This document shows, piece after piece, positions 7,471 through 16,442 of a DNA stretch of 64,000 bases. The position numbers and the translations under genes were made by a program. Under the pieces are notes generated by a model, which worked only from the letters and a program-made list of their open reading frames with translations, searched no databases and had not been told where the DNA came from. Source of the stretch: Blastococcus sp. Marseille-P5729 (GTDB lineage: Bacteria > Actinomycetota > Actinomycetes > Mycobacteriales > Antricoccaceae); assembly GCF_900292035.1 (NCBI RefSeq), contig NZ_OMPO01000003.1, forward strand, positions 434,001 through 498,000. The letters are read 5' to 3'. Position 1 is the first letter of the stretch. Every line of letters begins with the position of its first letter.

Positions 7471-9814
7471 GGGCGCGGGTGACCAGCCGCAGGACGGCGA
7501 TCGCGCCGCGCTTACTCAGCGGATCGTTGCCGTTGCCGCATTTCGGCGACTGGACGCAGCTGGGGCAGCCCTCGCCACACTCGCACGCCTCGATTGCCTC
7601 GAGGGTCGCGCCGAGCCACTCGCCGGCCCGCTCAAAGCCCTGCTCCGCGAAGCCTGCGCCGCCGGGATGCCCGTCGTAGACGAACACGCTCGGCCGCATC
7701 GTGTCGGCGTGCAATGCGGTCGACACACCGCCGATGTCCCACCGGTCGCAGGTGGCGATCAGCGGCAGCATGCCGATGGAGGCGTGCTCGGCAGCATGCA
7801 GCGCGCCGGGCAGCAGCGCGGTCACCTCATCGATCGGGCCCAGCGCTTCGACAGCGTTCGAGGAGAGCGTCCACAGCACGGCTTTGGTGCGCAGCTGACG
7901 CGGGGGAAGGTCGAGTGCCTGCTGATCCACCACCTCGTTGGTCGACGTACTACGCCGCTGGAAGGACACGACCTGGCTGGTGACCTCGACGTCGACGAGA
8001 TGGCATTCGATCTCGCCAGCGACCCGGGAGCGCAGCACCTCCAGCAGCCGGATCTCGGAGGTCTCCTGCGAGTACGTGGAGTACGGCGGCTCCTCGAGGT
8101 GCATCAGGGCCACGGCGTCCTCGAGGTCGAGCTCGTCGACCACCCAGGTCTGCCCGCGGTGCAGATAGACCGCTCCTGGATGAACCGTGCCGTGGGCGGA
8201 CGCCGCATCGATCGTTCCGACCATCGCCCCGGTTGCCGACTCGACCAGCGCCACCGTCGAGCCGGCGCCGCGGATGTCCACGACCGGCTGCTCGGCCGCG
8301 TTGTAGAACCAGCCCGCCGGACGGCGGCGGACTATCTTCTCCCGCTCGAGGTCGGCCAGCACCCCCCGGGCTACCGAGCCGCCGAAGAGCTCGTCGGTCT
8401 CGGCCGGGGTGATGGGCAGCTCGTACGCCGCGCAGGCCAGCTGCGGATGCAGCACGTGCGGGTTCAGCGGATCGAGCACCGTCGCCTCGACCGGCCGGCC
8501 GAACAGCGCCTGGGGATGATGCGTCAGGTAGGTGTCAAGTGGGTCGTCGCGTGCCACGAACACCGCAAGGGCGTCGTTGCGTCGCCGTCCGGCGCGGCCG
8601 GCCTGCTGCCAGATCGAGGCCAGGGTGCCCGGGAACCCGGCCACTACGACGGCGTCCAGCCCCGAGACATCGATGCCGAGCTCGAGGGCGGACGTCGCAG
8701 CGACGCCCAAGAGATCGCCGCCGGACAGTGCGCGCTCCAGCTCTCGCCGCTCGTGCGGGAGGTATCCGCCTCGATAGGCGGCGATCCGACGCGCGAGCTC
8801 GCCCGCTCCGGCCTCTTCCAGGTGCCCGCGCGCCGCGAGAGTGACAACCTCGGCGGCGCGGCGCGAGCGAACGAACACCAGCGTGCGGCGTCCTGCGATG
8901 ACCAGGTCAGCGAGCAGCCGAGCCGCCTCGGACGTCGCGGTACGGCGCACGGGAGCGCCGTTCTCGCCGGTGATGTCGGTCAGCGGCGGCTCCCACAGCG
9001 CGAAGGTGCGGCCTCCGCGGGGCGCCTCGTTGTCGGTCACCGCCGCGCACGGCACGCCCGTGAGGGTGCTCGCGGATACGGCGGGGTCTCGCGCCGTGGC
9101 GGACGCCAGGATGAAGACCGGGCTCGCTCCGTACTTCGCGCAGACCCGACGCAGTCGCCGGATCACCTGCGAGACGTGCGAGCCGAAGAGCCCTCGATAG
9201 ATGTGACATTCGTCGATCACCACATACCGCAGGCGGCGCAGCAGCATGTGCCAGCGGGCGTGCCGCGGCAGGATGCTCCGGCTGAGCATGTCCGGGTTGG
9301 TGAAGATCCAGCGCGAATGCTCACGGACCCAGTCGCGCTCATCGGGCACCGTGTCGCCGTCGTACGCCGCGGCCCGGATTCCGCCTGACCCACCGGGGTC
9401 GGCTTCCAGATCGCGGATCGCGCGCAGCTGGTCGTGCGCAAGTGCCTTGGTGGGCGAGATGTAGAGCGCCTTGGCCCGGGGATCCTGCAGCAGCATCGAC
9501 AGCACCGGCAGTTGGTAGCCGAGGGATTTCCCGGTGGCGGTGCCGGTCGCAATGACGACGGACTGCCCCGCCCAGGCGTGCTCCGCGGCCTCGACCTGGT
9601 GGGCCCACGGATGCTCGATGCCGCATGCCCCGTACGCCGCTCTCAGGTCGTGCGGCACCCACAGCGGCCATTCCTCGGGCCGGCCCGCGTGGCCGGGGAG
9701 ATGCTCGACGTGGGTCAACGGGCTGTCGGTAGCACCGGTGACTGTGGCGAGGAAGTCATCGGTCCAGTCGGTCACCACTGCCACACTGCCACGTTCCACC
9801 GACAGGGGGGTCAC
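7436..9814 (-). CDS. DEAD/DEAH-box helicase with DUF1998-type zinc-binding C-terminus (MrfA/Rv3649-like)
   Basis: A ~792-residue superfamily 2 helicase. Motif I is ATGTATGKSLGYQ, motif II is VIDECHIYRG (DECH in place of DEAH), and motif III is ASATAR. Motif VI, QQAGRAGRR, ends the helicase core. The C-terminal domain ends in a cysteine cluster, CECGEGCPSCVQSPKCG, typical of the DUF1998 family that includes B. subtilis MrfA, a mitomycin-lesion repair helicase. A role in DNA repair is therefore likely. I chose the GTG at 9814, which overlaps as GTGA the stop of a short upstream frame; a longer N-terminal extension looks non-coding. The M. tuberculosis counterpart is Rv3649, in the same chromosomal neighbourhood. 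Confidence 0.85.
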   Translation of the reverse strand: MTPLSVERGSVAVVTDWTDDFLATVTGATDSPLTHVEHLPGHAGRPEEWPLWVPHDLRAAYGACGIEHPWAHQVEAAEHAWAGQSVVIATGTATGKSLGYQLPVLSMLLQDPRAKALYISPTKALAHDQLRAIRDLEADPGGSGGIRAAAYDGDTVPDERDWVREHSRWIFTNPDMLSRSILPRHARWHMLLRRLRYVVIDECHIYRGLFGSHVSQVIRRLRRVCAKYGASPVFILASATARDPAVSASTLTGVPCAAVTDNEAPRGGRTFALWEPPLTDITGENGAPVRRTATSEAARLLADLVIAGRRTLVFVRSRRAAEVVTLAARGHLEEAGAGELARRIAAYRGGYLPHERRELERALSGGDLLGVAATSALELGIDVSGLDAVVVAGFPGTLASIWQQAGRAGRRRNDALAVFVARDDPLDTYLTHHPQALFGRPVEATVLDPLNPHVLHPQLACAAYELPITPAETDELFGGSVARGVLADLEREKIVRRRPAGWFYNAAEQPVVDIRGAGSTVALVESATGAMVGTIDAASAHGTVHPGAVYLHRGQTWVVDELDLEDAVALMHLEEPPYSTYSQETSEIRLLEVLRSRVAGEIECHLVDVEVTSQVVSFQRRSTSTNEVVDQQALDLPPRQLRTKAVLWTLSSNAVEALGPIDEVTALLPGALHAAEHASIGMLPLIATCDRWDIGGVSTALHADTMRPSVFVYDGHPGGAGFAEQGFERAGEWLGATLEAIEACECGEGCPSCVQSPKCGNGNDPLSKRGAIAVLRLVTRALTDADSAGPPG

Positions 9815-10038
9815 AACGCGTCGAGCAACCGAACGAGCTCGCTCGGGTGCCGCAGCAGCAATCCTGGTAGGCCGTCCGGATGCGCGGCCCAGCCGCGCAT
9901 CCTGGCCCGCTTGCGCGCGAAGCTGAGGGCATGCCACGCGATGATCGACTGGCGGGAGATCAGCGGAGCCGGTGACGCCGTACAACGGGACCCGCCGGCA
10001 CGTCGGAGATCGGCAATCGTCGCGAAGGGTACGACGTG
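9811..10038 (-). other. Possible small coding frame upstream of the helicase, no clear start
   Basis: A minus-strand frame of about 76 codons ends in a TGA that overlaps the helicase GTG start (GTGA). Its predicted sequence has ordinary protein composition (for example PLISRQSIIAWHALSFARK and GLPGLLLRHPSELVRLLDAL). No ATG, GTG or TTG lies in the plausible part of the frame; the only ATG gives a 29-residue peptide. It could be a gene with a rare start, a decayed gene, or chance. I do not recognise a family. Confidence 0.25.
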
Positions 10039-10097
10039 ACGCTGACCGCGCGTGAGCGGGCGCGGAATCGGTCGGCTCGGCGGTCTACCCTGGTGCC

Positions 10098-10670
10098 GTG
10101 ACCGACCAGCTCGCGCTCTTCGACTCGGACGGCGCCGAGCAGACCGTCGACGATCTCGACGGGCTGCTGCTCGGCACCGGTCACGTCGTACGCCGCGACG
10201 GTCGCGCACGGGTGTCGGTGATCGTCGACCAGGTGTGGCGGGCCGAAGCGCTGTGCGCCGAGCTGGCCACCCGCGGCCTTCCGGCGTCCTACGAGATCAG
10301 CCGCGACGAAGGCTCCGCGTTGGTGGTCGGCACCGAGCTGTCGGAGCGTCTGATGCCGTTGGCTCAACGCTGGCAGCCCGGACGCCGCCGCGCTGGTCCG
10401 GTGCCCCTCACCAGCGGCGGGCTGCGGTTGTGGACGATCAGCGGCGGACGCCGCGTCGAGCAGGGCTATCTGCTCGCGCTCACCGCGACCGACGAGTCCC
10501 GGTGGCCACGCGCCGGTGCCGCGCTCGCCGGTCTCGGGGTCGCGGCGGCCCTCGTCGGCCCGCGCGGCGGCGGACCGGCGTATCGCATCACGTCAGTCAA
10601 GCGGTTGCGGCGGCTGGCCGCTCTGGTTGGCGAACGGCCCGAGGGCGCACCGGAGTACCTCTGGCCCTGA
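10098..10670 (+). CDS. Conserved actinobacterial protein upstream of topA (Rv3647c-type)
   Basis: A 190-residue soluble protein starting at GTG 10098. It has a duplicated-looking alpha/beta fold: LLLGTGHVVRRDGRARVSVIVDQVWRAEAL, then GGLRLWTISGGRRVEQGYLLALTA. The pattern recalls a LAGLIDADG-like or WhiA-N-type fold, but no catalytic acidic pair is clear. Its place between the helicase and topA matches Rv3647c in M. tuberculosis. Function unknown. Confidence 0.65.
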   Translation: MTDQLALFDSDGAEQTVDDLDGLLLGTGHVVRRDGRARVSVIVDQVWRAEALCAELATRGLPASYEISRDEGSALVVGTELSERLMPLAQRWQPGRRRAGPVPLTSGGLRLWTISGGRRVEQGYLLALTATDESRWPRAGAALAGLGVAAALVGPRGGGPAYRITSVKRLRRLAALVGERPEGAPEYLWP

Positions 10671-10802
10671 CCGGAGGCGGACTGCGTCTGTCCTGAGAGT
10701 GACGTGCCGCTCGTTGCGCCCGCAGCCGGGTACGGTGCAACCTAGAGCGGGCCGTATCAACCGGCCGCACCTATATATAGCGAAAGAAGCGGGGAGATCT
10801 CC

Positions 10803-13664
10803 ATTTCCACCACATCCACCGCCGGCACCGACCTCGACGAATCCGAGGAGCAGGCGGAGAACACGGCGGCCGCCGGCCGCAAGGGCAGCCGCAAGCTGGT
10901 CATCGTCGAGTCGCCGAAGAAAGCCCAGATGATCGCCGGCTACCTCGGCAGAGAATATGACGTTGAAGCCAGCTTCGGTCACGTTCGCGACCTGCCCAGC
11001 AAGCGCAACCCGCTGCCGGAGAAGCTGAAGTCCGAGCCGTGGGCTCGCCTCGGGGTCAACACCGACGATGACTTCACCCCCGTCTATCTGGTGGCGCCGG
11101 ACAAGAAGGCGCAGATCACCAAGCTGAAGAACCTGCTGAAGCAGGCCGACGCGCTCTACCTCGCCACTGATGAGGACCGTGAGGGCGAGGCGATCGCCTG
11201 GCATCTGATCGAGCTGCTCAAGCCGAAGGTGCCGGTCCACCGGATGGTCTTCCACGAGATCACCCCGCAGGCGATCCGAGAGGCGATCGCCAGTACCCGA
11301 GAGCTGAACACCGACCTCGTCGAGGCACAGGAGACCCGCCGCATCCTGGACCGCCTCTACGGCTACGAGGTATCGCCCGTGCTGTGGCGAAAGGTCGGCC
11401 AGGGGTTGTCGGCCGGTCGCGTGCAGTCGGTCGCCACCCGGATCATCGTCGAGCGCGAGCGGCTGCGGATGAAGTTCGTCGCGGCCGACTACTGGTCCGT
11501 GACCGGTCTGTTCTCGACCGGGCTGCAGCCCGAGGACCCGACCGAGCCGACCTCGTTCAAGGCGACCCTGCTGTCGCTCGACGACACCCGGATCGCCGTC
11601 GGCCGGGACTTCGACCCCGACACCGGGCGTGCCCAGGGCGCCGTCGTCCACCTCGACGAGTCCGGCGCGCGCGGCCTCGTCGCTCGCCTCCAGGGCAGCG
11701 ACTTCAAGGTCAGCCGCGTCGACGAGAAGCCGTACCGCCGTCGTCCGGCCGCCCCGTTCATGACCTCGACGCTGCAGCAGGAGGCCGGCCGCAAGCTGCG
11801 CTGGAGCTCGCAGCAGACGATGCGCACCGCGCAGCGGCTGTACGAGAACGGCTACATCACCTACATGCGCACCGACTCGACGACTCTGTCGGAGACCGCG
11901 CTGAAGGCCGCCCGTACTCAGGCGCGCGAGTTGTACGGCGACCAGTACGTGCCCGCCGAGCCGCGGCGTTACCAGCGGAAGGTCAAGAACGCCCAGGAGG
12001 CGCACGAGGCCATCCGCCCCGCCGGCGACGAGTTCCGGACCCCGGGGCAGGTGCGCCGCTCGCTGTCCGACGACGAGTATCGCCTCTACGAGCTGATCTG
12101 GGTTCGCACGATCGCCTCTCAGATGGCGGACGCCGTGGGCCAGACCGTGTCGATCCGGCTCACCGGCCAGAGCTCCACCGGCGAGAAGGTCGAGTTCGGC
12201 GCCAGCGGCACCACCATCACCTTCCCGGGCTTCCTGCGCGCGTACGTCGAGAGCAAGGACGACGACCAGCACAGCAGTGACGACGAAGAGCGGCGCATGC
12301 CGAAGGTCGAGCGCGGGCAGCAGGTCACCGGCGACGAGTTCGAGGCCAAGGGGCACACGACCACGCCGCCGGCCCGCTACACCGAGCCGACCCTCGTCCA
12401 GGCGCTCGAGGAACTGGGCATCGGGCGGCCGGCGACGTACGCTTCGATCATCCAGACCATCCAAGATCGTGGATATGTGTGGAAGAAAGGCGCTGCACTC
12501 GTTCCATCGTTCACCGCGTTCGCCGTGGTGGGGCTGATGGAGAAGCACTTCGCCCGCCTGGTCGACTACCAGTTCACCGCGGAGGTCGAGGAGGACCTCG
12601 ACCGCATCGCCGAGGGCCAGCGCAGCCGCATCGACTGGCTGACCCACTTCTACTTCGGCGGCACCGGTGGGAACACCGGCGGCATCGGCGAGATCGGCGG
12701 ACTGAAAAAGCTGGTCGCCGACAATCTCGGCGAGATCGACGCCCGCGGCATCAACTCGATCCCGGTCGGGCCGGACGTCGTCGTCCGCGTGGGTCGCTAT
12801 GGCCCCTATCTGCAGCGGGGCGGGCCAGATTCCGACGAACGTGCGTCACTGCCCGACGATCTACCCCCCGACGAGCTGACGCCCGACAAGATCGAGGAGC
12901 TGCTGTCCGCGCCGTCCGGTGATCGTGAGCTCGGCACCGACCCCGAGTCGGGGTTCCCGATCGTCGCGAAGGCGGGACGCTACGGCCCGTACATCTCGAC
13001 GGTGCCGCCAGAAGACTCCAAGGTTCCGGCGCGGACGGCGTCATTGTTCAAATCGATGTCTCTCGATGAGCTCACGCTCGACGACGCGCTTCGTCTGCTG
13101 CAGATCCCCCGCACGCTCGGTGCGGACGCCGACGGCGTCGAGATCCAGGCCTTGAACGGTCGCTACGGGCCCTACATCAAGAAGGGCAGCGACTCCCGGT
13201 CGATCGAATCGGAAGAGCAGCTGCTCACCATCACGCTCGAGGAGGCGCTGGCGATCCTGGCGCAGCCGAAGGTGCGCGGTCGGGCGGCTGCCAAGCCACC
13301 GCTGAAGGAGCTCGGCGACGATCCGGCGACCGGGAAGAAGATGGTGGTCAAGGACGGCCGGTTCGGCCCGTACGTCACCGACGGTGAGACCAACGCCTCC
13401 CTGCGCAAGGACGACACCGTCGAGGAGATCACCGACGAGCGGGCGGCCGAGCTGCTGGCCGACCGCCGTGCCCGGGGCCCGGCAAAGAAGGCGAAGAAGT
13501 CGACGAAGAAGGCTGCCAAGAAGGCCCCCGCCAAGAAGACGACGGCGAAGAAGGCCACGGCCAAGAAGACCGCCAAGAAGACCGCGACCAAGAAGACGAC
13601 CGCAAAGAAGGGCGCCACCAAGAAGACCCCCGCTAAGAAGGCGACCGCCGACGCCGCCGAATAG
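10803..13664 (+). CDS. topA: DNA topoisomerase I with probable ATT start codon
   Basis: Type IA topoisomerase of 953 residues, which relaxes negative supercoils. The Toprim domain opens with KLVIVESPKKAQ (the Glu is essential) and ends with the acidic DEDREGE motif. The active-site Tyr is in YMRTDS, residue ~354. The C-terminus has four repeats of the GRYGPY type and a long Lys/Ala/Thr tail, both usual in actinobacteria. Between the in-frame stop at 10743 and the first ATG (10929) there is no ATG, GTG or TTG. That ATG falls after the VIVESP motif, so it cannot give an active enzyme. The only well-placed start is ATT at 10803, six bases after GGGGAG (10791-10796), giving (M)STTSTAGTDLDESEE, a normal acidic TopA leader. 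Confidence 0.95.
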   Translation: MSTTSTAGTDLDESEEQAENTAAAGRKGSRKLVIVESPKKAQMIAGYLGREYDVEASFGHVRDLPSKRNPLPEKLKSEPWARLGVNTDDDFTPVYLVAPDKKAQITKLKNLLKQADALYLATDEDREGEAIAWHLIELLKPKVPVHRMVFHEITPQAIREAIASTRELNTDLVEAQETRRILDRLYGYEVSPVLWRKVGQGLSAGRVQSVATRIIVERERLRMKFVAADYWSVTGLFSTGLQPEDPTEPTSFKATLLSLDDTRIAVGRDFDPDTGRAQGAVVHLDESGARGLVARLQGSDFKVSRVDEKPYRRRPAAPFMTSTLQQEAGRKLRWSSQQTMRTAQRLYENGYITYMRTDSTTLSETALKAARTQARELYGDQYVPAEPRRYQRKVKNAQEAHEAIRPAGDEFRTPGQVRRSLSDDEYRLYELIWVRTIASQMADAVGQTVSIRLTGQSSTGEKVEFGASGTTITFPGFLRAYVESKDDDQHSSDDEERRMPKVERGQQVTGDEFEAKGHTTTPPARYTEPTLVQALEELGIGRPATYASIIQTIQDRGYVWKKGAALVPSFTAFAVVGLMEKHFARLVDYQFTAEVEEDLDRIAEGQRSRIDWLTHFYFGGTGGNTGGIGEIGGLKKLVADNLGEIDARGINSIPVGPDVVVRVGRYGPYLQRGGPDSDERASLPDDLPPDELTPDKIEELLSAPSGDRELGTDPESGFPIVAKAGRYGPYISTVPPEDSKVPARTASLFKSMSLDELTLDDALRLLQIPRTLGADADGVEIQALNGRYGPYIKKGSDSRSIESEEQLLTITLEEALAILAQPKVRGRAAAKPPLKELGDDPATGKKMVVKDGRFGPYVTDGETNASLRKDDTVEEITDERAAELLADRRARGPAKKAKKSTKKAAKKAPAKKTTAKKATAKKTAKKTATKKTTAKKGATKKTPAKKATADAAE

Positions 13665-13783
13665 CCGCGGCCGCGACATTCTTCTCCCGCGACGTCCGCT
13701 CGCGCACTGCGTGCGCCGATCGACGCCCGTATGCTCAGTCGGTTCGGCGTCTCGCCGTGCGCTTGTTGTCGAGAGTGTGCTTG

Positions 13784-13819
13784 GCCGGTCTACGGTCGTC
13801 GATGGCGGCCGTAGGCCGG
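13784..13819. terminator. Imperfect hairpin downstream of topA
   Basis: CCGGTCTACGG (13784-13794) can pair with CCGTAGGCCGG (13809-13819), with one bulged base on each side, around a ~14-base loop. It lies between the convergent ends of topA (+) and the sulfurtransferase (-). There is no T run. It is a plausible intrinsic-type terminator for a high-GC genome. Confidence 0.35.
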
Positions 13820-13881
13820 TAGAGACGTCGCGGGGTGCCGGTTCGCGGGTGCCCTGGGATGTCGTGCAGGTGAGGGGCGGC

Positions 13882-14742
13882 TCAGGCGTCGGAGTCCATG
13901 GGGTTCGCCGGATCGGACGACCACTCCAGTAGCGAGTTGTCGTACACCGCCCAGCGGTCGTGCCCGGTCAGCTCGAGGGCGAACGCGTCGACCGTGGCGG
14001 CAATCCCGCCCCCGCAATACGTGATTACCGGGGTTCCCTCACGGACTCCAGCGTCGAGGAATCGTTGCCGGATCTGGTCCGCGTCGACGAAGCTGGATGC
14101 GTCCCGCAGGATGTCGGCGGTCGGGACGCTGATGCTGCCAGGGATCCGACCGGGCCGGCCGTAGTGTGCCCCGCCGGTCCCGGCGTGCTGCTCGGCCGAC
14201 AGCGCGTTCACGACGAGGGTAGAGCCCGATCCCGAGGCCGCGGCCACGTCCGACTTGCTCGCGTACCGTGCGGCGTCCGGGTGGGCGGTGTAGGTGGACG
14301 GCTCGGGAAGGGCGAGCTCTGTGGTGACCGGGTAGCCGGCATCGCCCCAACCCTGTAACCCGCCGTCGAGGATCGCCACCTTCTTGTGACCGAGCGCCCG
14401 CAAGACGTACCAGACCCGGGTGGCCACCATCAGGTGCGACTGCGTGTAGAGGACGACGGTGTCGTCGTTGGTGATCCCGAGACGGCTCAGCAGCGCTTCG
14501 ATCTGCTCCGCGCCCGGCAATGTGTAGGGGTACTCCCCGTCGGGATCGGAGAAGTCCTCGACCATGTCGACGTGCTGCGCACCGGGGATATGGCCTCGCT
14601 CGAAGTCCGGCCGCCCTGAGGTGATCTTCGAGGGACCGACCGGTTGGGGAGTCATATGCGTGGTGCAGTCGAGGACCTTGACATCGTCGAGGTGCTCATT
14701 CAGCCAGCTCGCGGTGACGAGCGCGGGGGGCTGGTCGGTCAT
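13882..14742 (-). CDS. Two-domain sulfurtransferase (rhodanese / mercaptopyruvate sulfurtransferase family)
   Basis: A 286-residue protein with two rhodanese modules. The N-terminal inactive module spans ~1-140 (GHIPGAQHVDMVEDFSD, then AILDGGLQGW). The C-terminal catalytic module has the persulfide-forming Cys in ITYCGGGIAAT. The active-site loop CGGGIA is closer to thiosulfate or 3-mercaptopyruvate sulfurtransferases than to single-domain rhodaneses. The start is the ATG at 14742 (MTDQPPALV); a GTG three codons upstream is also possible. It moves sulfane sulfur to cyanide or thiol acceptors in vitro; the physiological acceptor is not evident. Confidence 0.88.
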   Translation of the reverse strand: MTDQPPALVTASWLNEHLDDVKVLDCTTHMTPQPVGPSKITSGRPDFERGHIPGAQHVDMVEDFSDPDGEYPYTLPGAEQIEALLSRLGITNDDTVVLYTQSHLMVATRVWYVLRALGHKKVAILDGGLQGWGDAGYPVTTELALPEPSTYTAHPDAARYASKSDVAAASGSGSTLVVNALSAEQHAGTGGAHYGRPGRIPGSISVPTADILRDASSFVDADQIRQRFLDAGVREGTPVITYCGGGIAATVDAFALELTGHDRWAVYDNSLLEWSSDPANPMDSDA

Positions 14743-14960
14743 GTGGCTCACCTGCCGTCCAATCGTCGGGCGCGTGCCGTGGTTGGTCCGTGTGGGTTCG
14801 ATGGTAGGGGGAACCGGATGGATGGGTCGGTCCCGGCGGCGGCCGTCGAGCACGCACGGGCTGCGACGGCGGCCGGGCACACGGAGAACGCAACGGATGC
14901 GCGCCCGTCGTGGAGCGGCCCTCTAGGTCGCGGCACTCGTGGCCCTCGCGGCTGGACAGC

Positions 14961-15632
14961 TCAGCCGAGGTCGTCGAGCGCCGCGCTGACCGCTGTGTTT
15001 CCGCCATTGCACCAGATGGTCTTGGCGGTGATCCCCGGGCGCTCCACCAGCTCCGCGATGATGCGGGCCACGGTCGCCCGAGGGATCGAGCCGGCGTGCA
15101 GCTCGAGCGGGTGCGGCGAGTCGGCGCCGCGATCGAGGTCGACACCACCCTCCGGCTCGAGCGTGAGCTTGGACGGAGCGATGATCACCCAATCGGCCTG
15201 GCTGTCGCGGATCTTCGCATCGACCCGGGCTTTCGCCTCGGCGTAGGTGAAGAAGCTGTCGTTGGGATCGACATCGTGATCGAGCCGCGAGCCGAAGTAC
15301 GACACCATCAGGAACCGGGCGCCGGTGCGTTCGACCGCGACGAGCACGCGGGAGGCCGCCGCTTCGTCGACGCGGCGAGTGCGGGCCGGATCACCACCGC
15401 CCGCGCCCGCCGACCAAACCACCACGTCATAGCCGTCGACGAGGTCATCGAGCCCGCGCTGGTCCATGTTCTCCACGTCGGCTACCTCGGCAGTCGCGCC
15501 TGCCTGCTCGACGTCCGTCGAGTGGTCGGGGTTGCGGATCGCCGCCGTCACCTCGTGACCGGCCGCGCGCAGCATGGGCTCGGCCAGCAGTGCAATCTTC
15601 CCGTGTCCACCGATGATCAGGATCTTCGCCAT
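14961..15632 (-). CDS. NAD(P)-binding atypical SDR protein
   Basis: A 223-residue Rossmann protein of the NmrA/atypical-SDR type (SDR_a5-like). The nucleotide-binding motif is ILIIGGHGKIA, one residue off the classical GxxGxxG. VVVWSAGAGGGDP follows beta-4, and FFTYAEAKARVDAKI holds a Tyr and Lys with altered spacing. The C-terminus contains the SIPRATVARIIAELVERP segment common to this group. It probably binds NAD(P)H; the substrate is unknown, and some relatives are redox sensors rather than enzymes. Its start faces the end of the downstream methyltransferase with only a 9-base gap, so the two may be cotranscribed. Confidence 0.8.
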   Translation of the reverse strand: MAKILIIGGHGKIALLAEPMLRAAGHEVTAAIRNPDHSTDVEQAGATAEVADVENMDQRGLDDLVDGYDVVVWSAGAGGGDPARTRRVDEAAASRVLVAVERTGARFLMVSYFGSRLDHDVDPNDSFFTYAEAKARVDAKIRDSQADWVIIAPSKLTLEPEGGVDLDRGADSPHPLELHAGSIPRATVARIIAELVERPGITAKTIWCNGGNTAVSAALDDLG

Positions 15633-15641
15633 GCCCCGACG

Positions 15642-16421
15642 CTACCCCGACCGGGCGGGACGGTGACCGACGGCGAAGATCCGCCGGAAGGGGAAGGGCG
15701 TGCCGGCCGGACCGGCGGGATAGGCCTCACGCAGTATCGGTCGCAAGGTCTCGATGAGCTCGTGCCGGTGCGACTCGTCGAGTCGCCCCAGTGCGGGCCG
15801 CAGCGTCGTGCCCCGGACCCACTGCAGGACGGCATCCGGCCCGGCGAGCACCTGGTTATACGTCGTCTCCCAGGTGTCGACCTGGAGCCCCTCCGTGCTG
15901 AAGAGATCGCCGTACCCAGCCGCGTCGAGCACCGGCGACTCCGGAACGCGGACGCCGCCGGTACGGCGCTGCCAGACCGGCTCGTCGAGCACTGCGCGGA
16001 GGATCCGATGCGACGGAGCCTCGAAGTTGCCGGGCACCTGCACCGCCAGCCAGCCACCGCGCGGGAGCCGGCCGGCGATCCGGCGCAGCTGCTCCACGTT
16101 GCTCTCGACCCAGTGGTACGCCGCGTTGGAGACCACCACGTCGGCGTCCCTGGGAGGTAGGAAGCTGCTCAGATCGCCCGTCTGGAAGCGAACCCGCTCA
16201 CACGTATGGGAGTGGGCGAGCTCGAGCATGGCCGGATCGTTGTCGATCCCGACGATCCGGGCGTGGGGCCAACGAGTGGCGAGCGCAGCGGTGAGCTCAC
16301 CCGGTCCGCACCCGAGGTCGTACACCAGGGCAGGGTCCGTCGCGTCGATGCGCGCGATCAGCTCTAAGAACGGACGCGAGCGGTGGTCGGCGTATCTGCC
16401 GTAGAGCGCGGGATCCCACAT
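15642..16421 (-). CDS. tam: Trans-aconitate 2-methyltransferase
   Basis: A 259-residue class I SAM-dependent methyltransferase. It starts MWDPALYGRYADHRSRPFLEL, the recognisable Tam N-terminus. SAM motif I is VYDLGCGPGELTAAL, motif II is IVGIDNDPAML, and VVSNAAYHWV follows motif IV. Tam methylates trans-aconitate, the spontaneous and inhibitory isomer of the citric-acid-cycle intermediate cis-aconitate. The start is the ATG at 16421. It lies between exonuclease III and the SDR gene, all on the minus strand with short gaps. Confidence 0.88.
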   Translation of the reverse strand: MWDPALYGRYADHRSRPFLELIARIDATDPALVYDLGCGPGELTAALATRWPHARIVGIDNDPAMLELAHSHTCERVRFQTGDLSSFLPPRDADVVVSNAAYHWVESNVEQLRRIAGRLPRGGWLAVQVPGNFEAPSHRILRAVLDEPVWQRRTGGVRVPESPVLDAAGYGDLFSTEGLQVDTWETTYNQVLAGPDAVLQWVRGTTLRPALGRLDESHRHELIETLRPILREAYPAGPAGTPFPFRRIFAVGHRPARSG

Positions 16422-16442
16422 GCCGACGATTCTGCCGCGGCG

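Noticed and set aside
10929-13664. topA starting at the first ATG
   Set aside because: The frame upstream still encodes the essential KLVIVESP Toprim motif, so the ATG cuts into the catalytic domain.
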